This document shows, piece by piece, positions 36,976 through 46,337 of a stretch of DNA of 64,000 nt (positions are counted from its first letter, which is position 1; each line of letters opens with the position of its first letter). Both the position numbers and the translations under genes were made by a program. This DNA comes from Qipengyuania sediminis. GTDB taxonomy: Bacteria; Pseudomonadota; Alphaproteobacteria; Sphingomonadales; Sphingomonadaceae. The stretch covers positions 620,001-684,000 of the forward strand of contig NZ_CP037948.1 in NCBI RefSeq assembly GCF_004358425.1. The letters are read 5' to 3'. A model generated the notes under the pieces. The model was given only the letters and a program-made list of their open reading frames with translations. It was not told the DNA's origin and did no database searches.

Positions 36976-37946
36976 GTGATCTGCCGCAGGATCTCGATTC
37001 CTTCCTCGCCGCCGCCGGGTGGGGCGATGCGGAGATCGCGCCGCTGCCGGGCGATGCCTCCTTCCGGCGCTATTTCCGGGTCACGAAGGGCGGAGCGGCC
37101 GCGATGCTGATGCACGCCCCGCCGCCGCACGAGGACCCGCGCCCCTTCATCGCGGTGGCGCGCTGGCTTGCCGAACACGGCCTGCGCGCGCCCGCGATCC
37201 TTTCCGCCGAACCGGCAGCGGGCTGGGTGCTGCTCGAGGATTTCGGCAACTCGCGCTTCCGCGAGCATGTCGATGCGCATCCCGACAACGAGCGCCCGCT
37301 GTACGAAGGCGCGGTCGACGCGCTGGTGGCGCTGCACCGCCTCGGCCCGGGGCCGTTCCCGGTCTACGACCTTGCCGAATACAGCCGCGAGGCGGGGCTG
37401 TTCACCGAATGGTTCTGTCCTGATCGCGGGCTGGCGGTGGATGCGCGCGACTGGCGCGCTGCCTGGGACGTGGTGCTCGCCCCCGTCCTCACCCGCCAGG
37501 CGCCGGGCGTGGTGGTGCTGAAGGATTATCATGCCGAAAACATCATGCTGCCGCCCGATGGCACGCAGGGGCTGATCGATTTCCAGGACGCACTGGTGGG
37601 GCATCCGGCCTATGATCTCGTCAGCCTGCTGCAGGACGCGCGGCGCGACGTGCTGCCGATCTTGGAGCGGGCGATGCTCGATCGCTACATCGCCGCCGCC
37701 GCGCCGGGGCCGGAGTTCGAAGCGGATTACGCCGTGCTCGGCGCGCAGCGCAACGCCAAGATCGTGGGCGTCTTCACCCGCCTCGCGCGGCGCGATGGCA
37801 AGCCGCGCTATCTAGGGCTGATCCCGCGCGTCTGGGCGCTGCTCGAGCGCGATCTGGCGCATCCCGCGCTGCGCCCCGTCGCCGCCTGGTTTGCGGACAA
37901 TATTCCCGCGTCCGTGCGCGCCAATCTCGGCAGCACAGCCGCATGA
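36972..37946 (+). CDS. amgK: N-acetylmuramate/N-acetylglucosamine kinase
   Basis: AmgK phosphorylates the anomeric position of MurNAc or GlcNAc, the first step of the peptidoglycan recycling route that bypasses MurA and therefore fosfomycin. The 324-residue protein has the aminoglycoside-phosphotransferase fold with GDASFRRYFRV at the N-terminus. Brenner-type catalytic residues are in LKDYHAENIM and the metal Asp in GLIDFQDA. The order amgK-murU identifies it. ATGA overlaps with both neighbours. Confidence 0.9.
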   Translation: MSDLPQDLDSFLAAAGWGDAEIAPLPGDASFRRYFRVTKGGAAAMLMHAPPPHEDPRPFIAVARWLAEHGLRAPAILSAEPAAGWVLLEDFGNSRFREHVDAHPDNERPLYEGAVDALVALHRLGPGPFPVYDLAEYSREAGLFTEWFCPDRGLAVDARDWRAAWDVVLAPVLTRQAPGVVVLKDYHAENIMLPPDGTQGLIDFQDALVGHPAYDLVSLLQDARRDVLPILERAMLDRYIAAAAPGPEFEADYAVLGAQRNAKIVGVFTRLARRDGKPRYLGLIPRVWALLERDLAHPALRPVAAWFADNIPASVRANLGSTAA

Positions 37947-38662
37947 GTCTCGCCAGCGACACGGCGATGGTAATGGCGGCGGGGCTGGGCAAGCGGATGC
38001 GTCCGCTGACAGCCAGCACCCCCAAGCCGCTGGTGCGGGTCGCCGGGCGCGCGCTGATCGACCATGCGCTCGACCGTATGGCGGAGGCGGGAATTTCGCG
38101 CGCTGTCGTGAATGTCCACTACCTCGCCGACGCGCTCGAAGCGCATGTGCTCGCGCGCGCGGCACCGCGCGTGACGATCTCGTGCGAACGCGATCGGCTG
38201 CTGGAGACCGGCGGCGGCATGGTCAAGGCGGCGCGGGAAGGGCTGCTGCCCGATCCGTTCTTCTGTGTGAACGCCGACAGCGTCTGGCTAGACGGGCCGC
38301 GATCGGGCTTCGCCGACCTATCGGCCCACTGGGATGCGGCGCGGATGGACGCTCTGCTGCTGCTCGTCCCCCATGCCCGCGCGCGCAATTTTGCCGGGCC
38401 CGGAGATTTTACCATGGACCCCGTCGGGCGGCTCAAGCGCCGCCTGCCGGGGCGGGTCGCGCCCTATATCTACACGGGCATCCAGATCGTCGGCCATCAC
38501 CTGCTGCGTGACGCGCCGGAGGGTGCCTTCTCGACCAATATCCTGTGGGACCGCGCGATCGGCGAAGGGCGGCTGTTCGGCACGGTCTTCACCGGCGAAT
38601 GGCTGGAGGTGGGCGAGCCGCATCACGTCGGGTTGACGGAAGCGCACCTCGCCGGTGGCTGA
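37943..38662 (+). CDS. murU: N-acetylmuramate 1-phosphate uridylyltransferase
   Basis: MurU makes UDP-MurNAc from MurNAc-1-phosphate and UTP, completing AmgK-MurU recycling. The 239-residue nucleotidyltransferase has the signature AAGLGKRMRPLT at the N-terminus and KPLVRVAGRALIDHALD. The Asp for metal binding is in FFCVNADSVWLD. The C-terminal part (GEWLEVGEPHHVG) matches the family. It overlaps amgK by ATGA and addB by eight bases. Confidence 0.9.
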   Translation: MSLASDTAMVMAAGLGKRMRPLTASTPKPLVRVAGRALIDHALDRMAEAGISRAVVNVHYLADALEAHVLARAAPRVTISCERDRLLETGGGMVKAAREGLLPDPFFCVNADSVWLDGPRSGFADLSAHWDAARMDALLLLVPHARARNFAGPGDFTMDPVGRLKRRLPGRVAPYIYTGIQIVGHHLLRDAPEGAFSTNILWDRAIGEGRLFGTVFTGEWLEVGEPHHVGLTEAHLAGG

Positions 38663-41642
38663 TCGCAGCGGCCCCAAGGTCTATTCGATCGCGCCGCATC
38701 GCGGCTTTGCCGATGCGCTCGTCGCAGGGCTGGTGCCGCGTTATCGCGAGCCCGGCTTCGGCCTCGCCCGGCTGACGCTGCTGCTGCCGAGCACGCGCGC
38801 GCGCCGCACCCTGACCGAGGCCTTCATCCGCCACTTCGGCGCGAACGAGGGCGAGGGCGGCTTGCTGCTGCCGCGCATGGCGGTGGTGGGCGACCTCGAT
38901 CTCGACGAAGCGCTGGGACCCCTGCTCGATCCGCTTGGGGCGGAGGACATTCCGCGCGCGGTTGCGCCAATGGACCGCTGGCTGGCGCTGGCCCGGGTGC
39001 TGGAGGAGGAAATGGGCGAGGATGCGCCCAAGGGTGCGACCCTTTACCGCCTCGCGCGCGAAACTGCCGCGACCATGGACCGGCTGCTCGCCGAAGAGAT
39101 CGCGCCGGAAGAGCTGATCGGCGAGCGAGTGAAGGACTTGCTTGGCGATCTTGCGGATCATTGGCAGCGCTCGCTCGTCACCTTCGCGCGGGTGCAGCAG
39201 CGCTGGCTGCACAAGCTCACAGACCGCAACGCGGTCGATACCGCCACCCGGCGCAATCTCCTGTTTCGCCATGCAGCAAGGGCCTGGCGCGCGGCGCCGC
39301 CCGCAATGCCGATCGTCGCTGCCGGAGTCACCAGCGCCGCGCCCTCAATCGCAGCTTTGCTGCGCACCATCAGCGATCTGCCGCAGGGCGCCGTGGTGCT
39401 GCCCGATCTCGACCTTACGATGGAGGATGCGGTCTGGGAGGAGCTAGGCTGCGCGGGCGCCGCGCCCGAGCGGGGAGCACCGCCCTTCGCCAAGGGCGAC
39501 GCGGTCAGCCACCCGCAATACCATCTGAAGCTGCTGCTCAACCGCATGGGGGTGAACCGCGCCGAGGTGCAGCCATGGCATCGCCGCGGCGAGGCGGCTG
39601 CCCCGCCAGCGCGCGCCCGGGCAATCAGTTCGCTGTTCATGCCGCCGCAGGCGAGCCGGCGCTGGGCCGAGCTTCCCGCCGACAAGCGGCGGCTGGCGGG
39701 CGTCCGCATCATGCAGAGCCGCACGCCCGAAGAGGAAGCGCAGGCCACCGCGCTGCTGGTGCGGGAGGCCTTGGAGGTGCCGGGAAAACGCGTCGCCATC
39801 GTGACGCCCGACCGGCCGCTCGCCCGCCGTATCGTCGCCCACCTCGCGCGTTGGGGCATCGCGGCGGACGATACCGCGGGGCGCCCGCTCTCGCAGACCG
39901 CCGCCGGCCGCTTGCTGCTGCTGGCCGCCGAGGTCGCGGCGAGTGGCCCCGCGCCGGTTGCGCTGACTGCGCTCCTCACCCATCCCCTGGCGGCGGGCGG
40001 TATCGACCGCCGCGTCTGGCTCGAACACACGCGCACGCTGGAGCTGGCGCTGCGCGGACCGCGCCCGCGCGCGGGGCTGGCGACGCTGCGCCGGATCGCG
40101 GCGAAAGCGGGCGCGAGAGCGCCGGGCTTCGACGAGTGGTGGCGCACCGTCGATCCGCTGCTGGAGAGCCTTGCCGCGAGCGAGGACGAGCCGCTGCTGG
40201 GCGAGGCGGTGGCGCGGCTTACCCGCGCGTCCGAGGCGCTTGCGGGCGAGACGTTGTGGGCGCGCGAGGACGGCCGCGCGCTGGCCCGCTTCGTCGAGGA
40301 ACTGGGCCTGGCCGCGGACGCTGCAGGCACGAGGGTGGCGGCGGGCCAGCTCGACATCGTGCTGCGCGATGCGATGGAGGAAATCGCGGTCCGCCCCGCT
40401 TATGGTGCCGATAGCCGCGTCGCGATCTACGGCCTCCTCGAATCGCGCATGACGCGCGCGGAGCTTGTCGTCGCCTGCGGGCTTAACGAAGGCACCTGGC
40501 CGGCCCGGGCAGGCGCCGATGCACTGCTCGCCCCGCCGGTGCTGCGCGCGCTGGGCGTGCCCGGGGCCGATTTCCGCAGCGGGCTCTCCGCGCATGATCT
40601 TGCAGGCGCCATGGGCGCGCCCGAGGTGGTGCTGAGCAGGGCCGCCCGAGACGAGAGCGGGCCAGCTATTCCCTCGCGCTTCCTTCTGCGGGTGCAGGCG
40701 CTGCTCGGCGATCTGCTGCCGCAGCACGAGGAGAAACGCGCGGTCGTGCTTGCCCGCGCGCTTGCAGATGCGCCGCGCAGCCCGCCCTATCCCCGGCCCG
40801 AGCCGTGCCCGGCGCAAGAGCAGCGCGATGTCGCCATCTCCGCCACCGCGCTTGATCGCCTGCTCGGCGATCCCTATCAGTTCTATGCTCAGGCAATCCT
40901 TCAGCTTCGCGAGCTCGAGGGGATCGATGCCGACCCGGGTCCTGCCTGGCAGGGGCAGACGGTGCACACCATCCTCGAACGCTGGCACGCGGCGGCGAAG
41001 GCCGATCCGGGGGCGCAGATTGCGCCGATCATGGATGCGGTGATGGAGGAGGCGAACGCCAATCCGCTGCTGCGCGCGCTATGGGAACCGCGCCTCATGG
41101 CGGCGCTCGGCTGGGCGACGGAGGCGGTGCGCCGGGGCGACCGCGAGGTGCTGGCGGTCGAGATCAAGGGCGAGATGGAGCGCCAGGGCGTGCGCATCCA
41201 CGGCCGCGCCGACCGCATCGACCGCCTGCCGGACGGAGGGCTCGGCATCGTCGACTACAAGACCGGCAAGCCCCCCTCGGCAAAGCAGGTCGCGCAGGGA
41301 TTCGCGCTACAACTCGGGGTGCTGGGCTTGATTGCGGAGGCGGGCGGATTTCCTGGCGTCGTCGGCAATCCGGAGGCCTTCGAATATTGGTCGCTCGCAA
41401 AATCGGACAAGAGCCCGACCGGCTTCGGATTCACCGCCTCGCCCGTGGGGAAATTGATCGCGGCGGAGGACTTCCTGCCGCTCGCGGCGCGCAAGCTCGA
41501 CCACGCGTTGGCCACCTATATCAAGGGCGCCGAGCCCTTTCGCGCGCGGCAGAAGCCTGACTATCCGGGCTATGCAACCTATGATCAGCTGATGCGGCTT
41601 GCCGAATGGCTGCCGCATGAGGGCGGGGGCGAAGGCGGGTGA
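38655..41642 (+). CDS. addB: Double-strand break repair protein AddB
   Basis: AddB is the second subunit of the AddAB helicase-nuclease that processes DNA ends for RecA. The 995-residue protein has a helicase-like body without an obvious ATP site and a C-terminal PD-(D/E)XK nuclease region. The nuclease motif GLGIVDYKTGKPPS lies near residue 865, with an upstream His/Asp segment (RADRIDRLPDGG). Alphaproteobacterial AddB lacks the iron-sulfur staple of Firmicutes AddB. The GTG start overlaps the murU stop and its stop overlaps addA as GTGA. Confidence 0.9.
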   Translation: MADRSGPKVYSIAPHRGFADALVAGLVPRYREPGFGLARLTLLLPSTRARRTLTEAFIRHFGANEGEGGLLLPRMAVVGDLDLDEALGPLLDPLGAEDIPRAVAPMDRWLALARVLEEEMGEDAPKGATLYRLARETAATMDRLLAEEIAPEELIGERVKDLLGDLADHWQRSLVTFARVQQRWLHKLTDRNAVDTATRRNLLFRHAARAWRAAPPAMPIVAAGVTSAAPSIAALLRTISDLPQGAVVLPDLDLTMEDAVWEELGCAGAAPERGAPPFAKGDAVSHPQYHLKLLLNRMGVNRAEVQPWHRRGEAAAPPARARAISSLFMPPQASRRWAELPADKRRLAGVRIMQSRTPEEEAQATALLVREALEVPGKRVAIVTPDRPLARRIVAHLARWGIAADDTAGRPLSQTAAGRLLLLAAEVAASGPAPVALTALLTHPLAAGGIDRRVWLEHTRTLELALRGPRPRAGLATLRRIAAKAGARAPGFDEWWRTVDPLLESLAASEDEPLLGEAVARLTRASEALAGETLWAREDGRALARFVEELGLAADAAGTRVAAGQLDIVLRDAMEEIAVRPAYGADSRVAIYGLLESRMTRAELVVACGLNEGTWPARAGADALLAPPVLRALGVPGADFRSGLSAHDLAGAMGAPEVVLSRAARDESGPAIPSRFLLRVQALLGDLLPQHEEKRAVVLARALADAPRSPPYPRPEPCPAQEQRDVAISATALDRLLGDPYQFYAQAILQLRELEGIDADPGPAWQGQTVHTILERWHAAAKADPGAQIAPIMDAVMEEANANPLLRALWEPRLMAALGWATEAVRRGDREVLAVEIKGEMERQGVRIHGRADRIDRLPDGGLGIVDYKTGKPPSAKQVAQGFALQLGVLGLIAEAGGFPGVVGNPEAFEYWSLAKSDKSPTGFGFTASPVGKLIAAEDFLPLAARKLDHALATYIKGAEPFRARQKPDYPGYATYDQLMRLAEWLPHEGGGEGG

Positions 41643-44600
41643 GCGGCGGCAAGAGCTTCCCGCTGGTGGGCGCGCAACTGGGCGCAGTCGACCCGCGCGA
41701 CAGCGTGTGGCTGTCCGCTTCGGCGGGGACGGGCAAGACCGAGGTGCTCTCCGCCCGTGTCCTGCGCCTGCTGCTGGAGGAGGGGACCGAGCCAGGCGAT
41801 ATCCTCTGTCTTACCTTCACCAAGGCGGGCGCGGCGGAAATGGCGGTGCGGGTCAACGCGCGTCTCGCAAGCTGGGTGCGGATGGATGACGCGGCGCTGG
41901 GCAGAGAGCTCGCGCATGTCGGCGCATCCATCGACCCCGCGACCCGCGACCGGGCCCGCGCCCTGTTCGCACGGGTGCTCGACTGCCCCGGCGGGGGACT
42001 CAGGATCGACACCATCCACGCCTTCGCGCAATGGCTGCTCGGCGCCTTTCCGGGAGAGGCGGCGATCCTGCCCGGCACCCGCGCGATCGACGACCGCGAG
42101 CGCGCGCTCCTGATGGACGAGGTGCTCACCGAACTGATCGCCGGTGCCGATGCCGAGACCCTTGCCGCGATCGAAGTCATGAGCCTGCGCCACGGCCCGT
42201 CCGGCGTGCGCAAATGGCTGATGCGCTGCGCGGACGCGATCGAGCTGTGGGAAGGGCCGGGGGGCTGGCAGCCGCCCTTGCGCGACCGGGTCACCGGCCT
42301 CCTCGGCCTTGCTTCCGATGTGACCTTGGCGGACTGCGCGGCGCTCTGCGGCGACGACCGTTTCCCGATGGCTGCGCTCGCCCGGGCGATCGCCGCAAAC
42401 CGCGCTTGGGGCACCAAGACGGGACTCGCCTGCGCGGAGGTACTCGAGCGTTGGCGCGCAGGCACTGCGGACCAGCGTCTTGCCGATCTCGACACCTTCT
42501 ACGGCTCGCTGCTGACCAAGGAAGGCGCACCTAAATGCCTCGCCAACCTCGCCAAATGCGATGCGGAATATGAGGCGACCGTCGCCGAGATCGCCGCGGG
42601 GATCGAGGCGGCTGCGGACCTCGCCCGGCTGGTTGCCCTGGCCGATTTCCTGACCCAACAGCTCGCCGCCGGGCGCCGCTTCGCGCTGATGTGGCAGGCG
42701 GCGAAGGCACGCGAGGGGCTGGTCGATTTCGATGACCTGATCCGCAAGGCCGCATCGCTCTTGCAAGACCGGGCGATGGCGGACTGGATCCGCTACAAGC
42801 TCGACCGCCGCTTCGATCACATCCTGATCGACGAGGCGCAGGACACCAATCGCGCGCAATGGCAGATCATTGACGCGCTGACCGAGGAATTCTTTGCCGG
42901 GGCAGGCGCGTCGAACGCGCAAGTCCGCACAATCTTTACTGTCGGGGATACCAAGCAGGCGATCTTCGGCTTTCAGGGCACCAGCCCCCGCAATTTCCTC
43001 GCCGCGCGCGACCGGGTGGACGAACGGATGCGCGGGCTGGTGGAGGCGAGCCGCAGCCTGCGGGCAAAATCCCAACCGCGCGATTTGCAAACACTCGATC
43101 TGGACCGCTCCTTCCGCACCGCGGCGCCGGTGCTAGAATTTGTCGATCGGGCAATCGCCGCGATCGGCTACGCGCAGCTGGGGCTCGACCGGCCGCCGCC
43201 GCCGCATATCGGCCAGGACAGGCCGGGGGTGGTGGGGCTTTGGGACCTCGTGATCGACGGCACGAGCGAGCCGGGCGAGGACGAGGAGGAGGGAGAGGCC
43301 GCAGGCTGGCTCGCGCGCCACGATCGGATGCTCGCCGATTGCATCGCCCGGCAGGTGAAGTGCTGGTTCGACGACGGCTTCCCCCTGGTCAAGAACAGCG
43401 CCCGTCGCGCCGGGCCCGGCGACGTAATGGTGCTGGTGCGAAAGCGCCGCGAGCTGGCGGCGCTGATCGTCGCGCGGCTATATGCTCATGGCGTGCCGGT
43501 CGCCGGGGTGGACCGGCTGCGATTGGGCGCGCCGCTAGCGGTGCAGGACCTTGTCGCGGCGCTGCGCTTCGCCGTGCAACCGCTCGACGATCTCACACTC
43601 GCCAGCCTGCTGGTGTCGCCGCTGATCGGGTGGAGCCAGGAGGAGCTGCTCGCCCACGGCTACCGCCCGCCGGGGCGGCGGCTATGGCATCATCTGCGCG
43701 AGGCGAAGGACGCCACGGTCGCCGCCACGGTCGAGACTCTGCGCGCAATCATGCGCCGCGCGGATTACGACAGCCCGCAGGCGCTGCTGCACTGGATGCT
43801 GACCGGGCCGATGGACGGACGGCGGCGGCTCGTGGCGCGGCTGGGGCGCGAGGCCAATGATCCGATCGACGAGCTTCTGAACGCCGCCAACGCCTATGCC
43901 AGCGCGCATACCGCGAGCCTGCAGGGCTTCCTGCGCTGGTTCGACGCGGGTGCGAACGATCCCGGCGCGGAGCTGAAGCGCGAGGCCGATGCCGGCGCGG
44001 GCCAGGTACGGGTGATGACCGTGCATGGTTCCAAGGGTCTCCAGGCGCCGATCGTGATCCTGGCTGATACCGCCATCGCCCCCGATACGCCAGACGAGCT
44101 CGAGCTTGCCGAGGTGGTGCTCGGCCGCGAGACCGGGCGGAGGGTTCCCATACCGCCGCTGCGCAAGGCGGAGCGCGCCGGCATGCTCGCGTCCGCGCAC
44201 GCCGGTGCCACAGCAGAGCTGATGGAGGAGCACTGGCGGCTGCTCTATGTGGCCATGACGCGCGCGGAGGAGGCGCTGTTTATTGCCGGCTCGCTGGGGC
44301 CGAAGCAGGCGGGAAAGGGCGAGGCGCCGCCCGACAGCTGGTATGCGAAGCTGCGGCCGCTGTTCGAGGCAAAGCCGCTGCCCAGCGAAATCTGGGGACA
44401 GGAACGCCGTTGGGGCGCGCTGGCGCCGCTACCGGCCGCCGCCCCGGGGGCGGAGGCCAGCGCGGTCGCTCTTCCCGATTGGGCCCTTCAACCCGCGCCT
44501 GTGCAGCCGCGCTTGCCGCGCCCGCTCGCCCCCTCGGGACTGGGCGAAGCGGATGGCGCCGATCCGCCGCTGCCGCCCGAGGTGACCGCGGCGGCGGCGC

Positions 44601-45130
44601 GGCGCGGGCAGCTCATCCACGCTCTGCTCGAACGCCTGCCGCAGGTACCCCAGGGCGACCGTACTGCCCGCGCCGCCGCCTGGCTCGCGCGGCAGGCACC
44701 CGAATTGCCGGACGAAGACCGCGCCGAAATCGCGACGCGGGCGCTGGGGGTGCTGGCCGCCCCCGAGTTCGCCGCGCTGTTCGGCCCAGGTTCGCTCGCC
44801 GAGGTCCCGCTCGCCGCGCTGGTGGGGGGCCAGGTGATTGCAGGGACGGCGGACCGGCTGCTGGTGACCGCGGAGGCGGTGACGGTGTGCGACTTCAAGA
44901 CCGCGCGTCGCCCCCCCTCCACGCCAGGCGAGGTTCCGCCCGCGACGCTCCGCCAGATGGCCGCCTATGTCGCCGCGCTCGAGGCGATCTATCCCGGGCG
45001 GGCGGTGCGGGCGGTCGTCCTCTACACGCAAGCCCCCCGCCTCATCGCGCTGCCGCCCGACGTCATGGAGGCATGCAAGGCCCGCTTCGACGCGGCCGAG
45101 GAAAGCTTTCCCCTGCCACAGGTTGATTGA
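41639..45130 (+). CDS. addA: Double-strand break repair helicase AddA
   Basis: AddA is a UvrD-like ATP-dependent helicase with a C-terminal nuclease that cuts resected ends. The 1163-residue protein has Walker A LSASAGTGKTEVLSARVL near residue 25 and FTKAGAAEMAVRVN. Further motifs are LIDEAQDTNRAQWQIIDAL, VMTVHGSKGLQAPIV and the helicase motif LLYVAMTRAEEALFIAGS. The C-terminal nuclease motif VCDFKTARRPP is present. The GTG start at 41639 overlaps the addB stop. trxA follows 51 bases later. Confidence 0.95.
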   Translation: MSGGKSFPLVGAQLGAVDPRDSVWLSASAGTGKTEVLSARVLRLLLEEGTEPGDILCLTFTKAGAAEMAVRVNARLASWVRMDDAALGRELAHVGASIDPATRDRARALFARVLDCPGGGLRIDTIHAFAQWLLGAFPGEAAILPGTRAIDDRERALLMDEVLTELIAGADAETLAAIEVMSLRHGPSGVRKWLMRCADAIELWEGPGGWQPPLRDRVTGLLGLASDVTLADCAALCGDDRFPMAALARAIAANRAWGTKTGLACAEVLERWRAGTADQRLADLDTFYGSLLTKEGAPKCLANLAKCDAEYEATVAEIAAGIEAAADLARLVALADFLTQQLAAGRRFALMWQAAKAREGLVDFDDLIRKAASLLQDRAMADWIRYKLDRRFDHILIDEAQDTNRAQWQIIDALTEEFFAGAGASNAQVRTIFTVGDTKQAIFGFQGTSPRNFLAARDRVDERMRGLVEASRSLRAKSQPRDLQTLDLDRSFRTAAPVLEFVDRAIAAIGYAQLGLDRPPPPHIGQDRPGVVGLWDLVIDGTSEPGEDEEEGEAAGWLARHDRMLADCIARQVKCWFDDGFPLVKNSARRAGPGDVMVLVRKRRELAALIVARLYAHGVPVAGVDRLRLGAPLAVQDLVAALRFAVQPLDDLTLASLLVSPLIGWSQEELLAHGYRPPGRRLWHHLREAKDATVAATVETLRAIMRRADYDSPQALLHWMLTGPMDGRRRLVARLGREANDPIDELLNAANAYASAHTASLQGFLRWFDAGANDPGAELKREADAGAGQVRVMTVHGSKGLQAPIVILADTAIAPDTPDELELAEVVLGRETGRRVPIPPLRKAERAGMLASAHAGATAELMEEHWRLLYVAMTRAEEALFIAGSLGPKQAGKGEAPPDSWYAKLRPLFEAKPLPSEIWGQERRWGALAPLPAAAPGAEASAVALPDWALQPAPVQPRLPRPLAPSGLGEADGADPPLPPEVTAAAARRGQLIHALLERLPQVPQGDRTARAAAWLARQAPELPDEDRAEIATRALGVLAAPEFAALFGPGSLAEVPLAALVGGQVIAGTADRLLVTAEAVTVCDFKTARRPPSTPGEVPPATLRQMAAYVAALEAIYPGRAVRAVVLYTQAPRLIALPPDVMEACKARFDAAEESFPLPQVD

Positions 45131-45181
45131 CATGCCACCGCCGCCCACATGTCGGTGTGAACCCCGATTGGAGATGAACCC

Positions 45182-45502
45182 ATGGCCACTTTCGCCGTCA
45201 CCGATGCCAGCTTCCAGTCCGACGTGCTCGACGCCGAAACGCCGGTCCTGGTCGACTTCTGGGCGGACTGGTGCGGGCCGTGCAAGATGATCGCTCCGGC
45301 GCTCGAGGAATTGAGCGAGGAGCTCGCGGGCCGGGTGACCATCGCCAAGATGGACATCATGGAAAACCCCGAAGTGCCCGGCAAGATGGGGGTGCAGTCG
45401 ATTCCCTATCTGGTGCTGTTCAAGGACGGCCAGCCGACCGCCAACATGCGCGGCGCGGCGCCGAAGGGGCAGCTCAAGAGCTGGCTCGAAGGGGCGCTGT
45501 AA
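45182..45502 (+). CDS. trxA: Thioredoxin
   Basis: Thioredoxin is a cytosolic disulfide reductase serving ribonucleotide reductase, peroxiredoxins and others. The 106-residue protein has DFWADWCGPCKMIAP with the active pair Cys-Gly-Pro-Cys, then the cis-Pro segment SIPYLVLFKDGQPT. A GGAG site lies before the ATG. It is at the end of the divL-to-addA block, a common arrangement in alphaproteobacteria. Confidence 0.96.
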   Translation: MATFAVTDASFQSDVLDAETPVLVDFWADWCGPCKMIAPALEELSEELAGRVTIAKMDIMENPEVPGKMGVQSIPYLVLFKDGQPTANMRGAAPKGQLKSWLEGAL

Positions 45503-45515
45503 GCGGATGCTCGCG

Positions 45516-46337
45516 CTAGGGCGCCGGATAGCGTGCCGCCATCTCGTCCCATAGACGCGGACTTGCCGCACCGATCATGCCGGGGCGGTCCCAATCGACC
45601 GGTCGGTAGGGGGAACCGTCGGGGCGCGCGACCTTACCGTCCGCCTCGTTCACGAACAGGGCCCCCGCGGCATGGTCCCAGGGCAGGGTGCGCTCGAAGA
45701 TGGCGACGTCGTTCTGTCCCAGCACCAGCCGCGGATATTGCTCGGCGGCGCAGCGCGGGATGTCGACGAGAGTGTAATGCGGCGCAATCGCCGCGCCGAC
45801 CAGGGCGCGGCGCTCAGGCGTGAGATAGACGAGGGAGTTCGCGGCGACGGGTGGGTCGAAACCCGTTTCGCGCGCGCTGATCCGTTCACCATCGACGAAG
45901 GCCCCGCTCCCACGTGCCGCGTGGCAGAAGCGCCCGCTCCGGCAATCGAGGATCCATCCCCCTACCGTCTCGCCACGCTCGGCAAGCGCGACGAGGATAC
46001 CGAAGGGCGATGTGCCGGCTGCAAAGTTGTTGGTGCCGTCGATGGGATCGATAATCCAGCACAGGTCGTCGGCCAGCCGAGCGAGCAGCGCCGGGTCCGC
46101 CGCGCTCGCTTCTTCCCCCACGATCGCGGCCTCGGGCAAGAGCTTGCCAAGCCCTTCGGCGAGGATGGCTTCCGCGTCCTTGTCGGCGATCGTCACGACA
46201 TCGGGCAGCGAGCCGGTCGCAGGCTTGGCCTCGATTTCGTGGCGCTCAAGCTGCCGCCAGCGCGGCATGATCGCCCGCGCACTGGCCTCGCCCATCAGCG
46301 ATTGAACCGCTTGGGTAAGGGCCGGGGTCACGCTCAA
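45516..46337 (-). CDS. Inositol monophosphatase-family phosphatase
   Basis: This 273-residue Mg-dependent sugar-phosphate phosphatase has metal-ligand motifs VGEE, WIIDPIDGTNNFAAG and LPWDHAAGALFVNEADG. The family includes inositol monophosphatase, histidinol phosphatase (HisN type) and CysQ; the actual substrate is not evident. It follows argJ with a four-base overlap, so it may serve amino-acid metabolism (inference). Confidence 0.85.
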   Translation of the reverse strand: MSVTPALTQAVQSLMGEASARAIMPRWRQLERHEIEAKPATGSLPDVVTIADKDAEAILAEGLGKLLPEAAIVGEEASAADPALLARLADDLCWIIDPIDGTNNFAAGTSPFGILVALAERGETVGGWILDCRSGRFCHAARGSGAFVDGERISARETGFDPPVAANSLVYLTPERRALVGAAIAPHYTLVDIPRCAAEQYPRLVLGQNDVAIFERTLPWDHAAGALFVNEADGKVARPDGSPYRPVDWDRPGMIGAASPRLWDEMAARYPAP

